Part shown: piece after piece, positions 63,199-64,000 of the stretch
Numbering within the stretch: the first letter of the stretch is position 1
How the letters are laid out: every line of letters begins with the position of its first letter
NCBI RefSeq assembly: GCF_008704395.1
Contig: NZ_CP023695.1
Span: 1,922,001 to 1,986,000 of the forward strand
Reading direction: 5' to 3'
DNA from: Streptomyces alboniger
GTDB taxonomy: Bacteria > Actinomycetota > Actinomycetes > Streptomycetales > Streptomycetaceae
Length of the DNA: 64,000 bases
The notes under the pieces: generated by a model
Told to the model about the DNA's origin: nothing
Database searches by the model: none
The model's input: the letters and a program-made list of their open reading frames with translations, nothing else
Program-made: the position numbers and the translations under genes

Positions 63199-64000
63199 AC
63201 CAGTGCGAGGGGCGGGTCAGGGAGGCCGGGAGCCGGGTGCGGGCGTCGCCCCGGGCCGCGTTCACCTGGGACTGCGTGAGGAAGAGCGCGCCGGTGAGGT
63301 CGGCGCCACGCAGGTCCGCGTCGCGCAGGTCGGCGCCGATCAGGTCGGCCGTCCGCAGATCGGCGTCGCGCAGGTCGGCCGCTATGAGGTAAGCACCGCG
63401 CAGGTTCGCGCCCCTGAGGTCGGCGCCCTTGAGCCGCGCGCCGAAGAGGTCCGCTCCCCTGCGGTCCTTCTTCTTGCCGCCGACGCCCTTGCGTACGAGT
63501 TCACTGGTGCGCAGCAGGAGGACGTTGACGTCCTCGCGATGGGCGGCGACGTCGGTGTCGGTGATCGCCTCGGGGGTGCCCTGGGCCAGTTCCTCGGTCC
63601 GGGCGAGGCACGTGCGCAGGTCGGCGCGGATCGGCTCGGTCTGCGGGAGCGTGAGCGCCTCGGTCAGGTACCAGAGCAGCTCGTGGAGTTGCCGCATGAT
63701 CGGGAACACCGCGAACATCTGCTGGGCGGTGGCCGGATCCTTGCGCCAGTCGCGCCCGCCGAAGGTGTCCTGCGAGACGTGCTGGCCCGCGCCGAAGCAG
63801 TCGTACACGGTGCAGCCCCGAAAGCCCTTGTTCCGCAGGTCGCTGTGGATGCCGCAGCGGGAGTCCGTCCGGAGGTTGGCGCAGGGCTTGCCGGCGTCCT
63901 TGTCCACGGCGAAGTCCGAGGACGCGGAGAAAGCGAGAGCCACACAACAGAGCCCGAAGCAGCTGCCGCAGTCGGCACGGAGGCGGGCGGGGCCGCCTTC
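63185..64000 (-). CDS. Pentapeptide-repeat protein with Cys-rich N-terminal module (5' end beyond window)
   Basis: The frame is open to the window edge, so the start lies outside; at least 271 residues are seen. The N-terminal visible part is Cys-rich (DCGSCFGLCC, KPCANLRTDSRCGIHSDLR, GCTVYDCFGAGQ), suggesting a metal or Fe-S binding module. The C-terminal part (about 17 pentapeptides, ADLRGANLRGAYLIAADLRD pattern) forms a right-handed quadrilateral beta-helix. Pentapeptide proteins of the MfpA/Qnr type mimic DNA and protect gyrase, but this fused family is of unknown role. The C-terminal SDTP and TAG stop come from the mobile-element end sequence. Confidence 0.85.
   Translation of the reverse strand, partial: EGGPARLRADCGSCFGLCCVALAFSASSDFAVDKDAGKPCANLRTDSRCGIHSDLRNKGFRGCTVYDCFGAGQHVSQDTFGGRDWRKDPATAQQMFAVFPIMRQLHELLWYLTEALTLPQTEPIRADLRTCLARTEELAQGTPEAITDTDVAAHREDVNVLLLRTSELVRKGVGGKKKDRRGADLFGARLKGADLRGANLRGAYLIAADLRDADLRTADLIGADLRDADLRGADLTGALFLTQSQVNAARGDARTRLPASLTRPSHWSDTP

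Overview
The window is a chromosome segment of a Streptomyces (or very close actinomycete). Base composition is very GC-rich, codons almost always end in G or C, GTG starts and 4-nt ATGA/GTGA overlaps are common, and TTA codons are nearly absent (I found two). The core gene set rpsA - PAC2 - coaE, polA, the liv transporter, an ANTAR response regulator and pyk matches the order I recall from the Streptomyces chromosome core. Both window ends cut genes: a SWIM zinc-finger protein on the left and a pentapeptide-repeat protein on the right, both on the minus strand.

Layout. 1-4.2 kb: SWIM protein and SNF2 helicase, translationally coupled. 4.4-7.8 kb: secreted metallophosphoesterase, MFS transporter and TolB-like protein. 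7.8-15 kb: RidA/GNAT pair, secreted GH6 cellulase, NarK-like nitrate transporter, family 5 uracil-DNA glycosylase, YfcC-type transporter and an M20 dipeptidase broken by one extra G in a G run. 15-20.5 kb: S4 RNA-binding protein ending inside a 181-bp inverted-repeat (MITE-like) element, DoxX, TPR protein, coaE, PAC2 and rpsA with a clear promoter. 20.8-27.3 kb: methyltransferase, hrpB, DUF3068 protein, a 44-aa protein and a lytic transglycosylase. 27.7-33.4 kb: polA, a YdeP/FdhF-type molybdopterin oxidoreductase and a PaaI-type thioesterase. 33.4-40.2 kb: a small membrane protein with a TTA codon behind a probable leaderless 23-codon ORF, then a complete livKHMGF branched-chain amino acid ABC operon closed by a strong terminator. 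40.2-43.2 kb: ANTAR response regulator, an unusual class I tRNA with anticodon CAA, a decayed LAGLIDADG/HTH gene, and pyk.

43.3-51.8 kb is more accessory: a divergent regulator/SDR pair with an operator-like repeat, a SIMPL protein, a Tat-exported 5'-nucleotidase, a two-gene siderophore-precursor module (PLP decarboxylase plus N-hydroxylase) without the expected acyltransferase and synthetase, and an NmrA-like oxidoreductase. 52-55 kb holds pepN and a chorismate mutase. 55-61 kb is a glycan-degradation locus: an AraC regulator divergent from a GH35 beta-galactosidase, facing a Tat-exported GH101 endo-alpha-N-acetylgalactosaminidase. A 12-bp motif (11/12 identical) lies at similar distances upstream of both hydrolases. 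The right end has a trypsin, a zinc-peptidase-like protein and the pentapeptide protein.

No CRISPR array, prophage or complete transposase gene was seen. The most unusual items are the class I CAA tRNA with the adjacent LAGLIDADG pseudogene, the GH101/GH35/AraC locus with its shared motif, the inverted-repeat element whose end supplies gene stop codons, and the leaderless ORF plus TTA-codon membrane protein.
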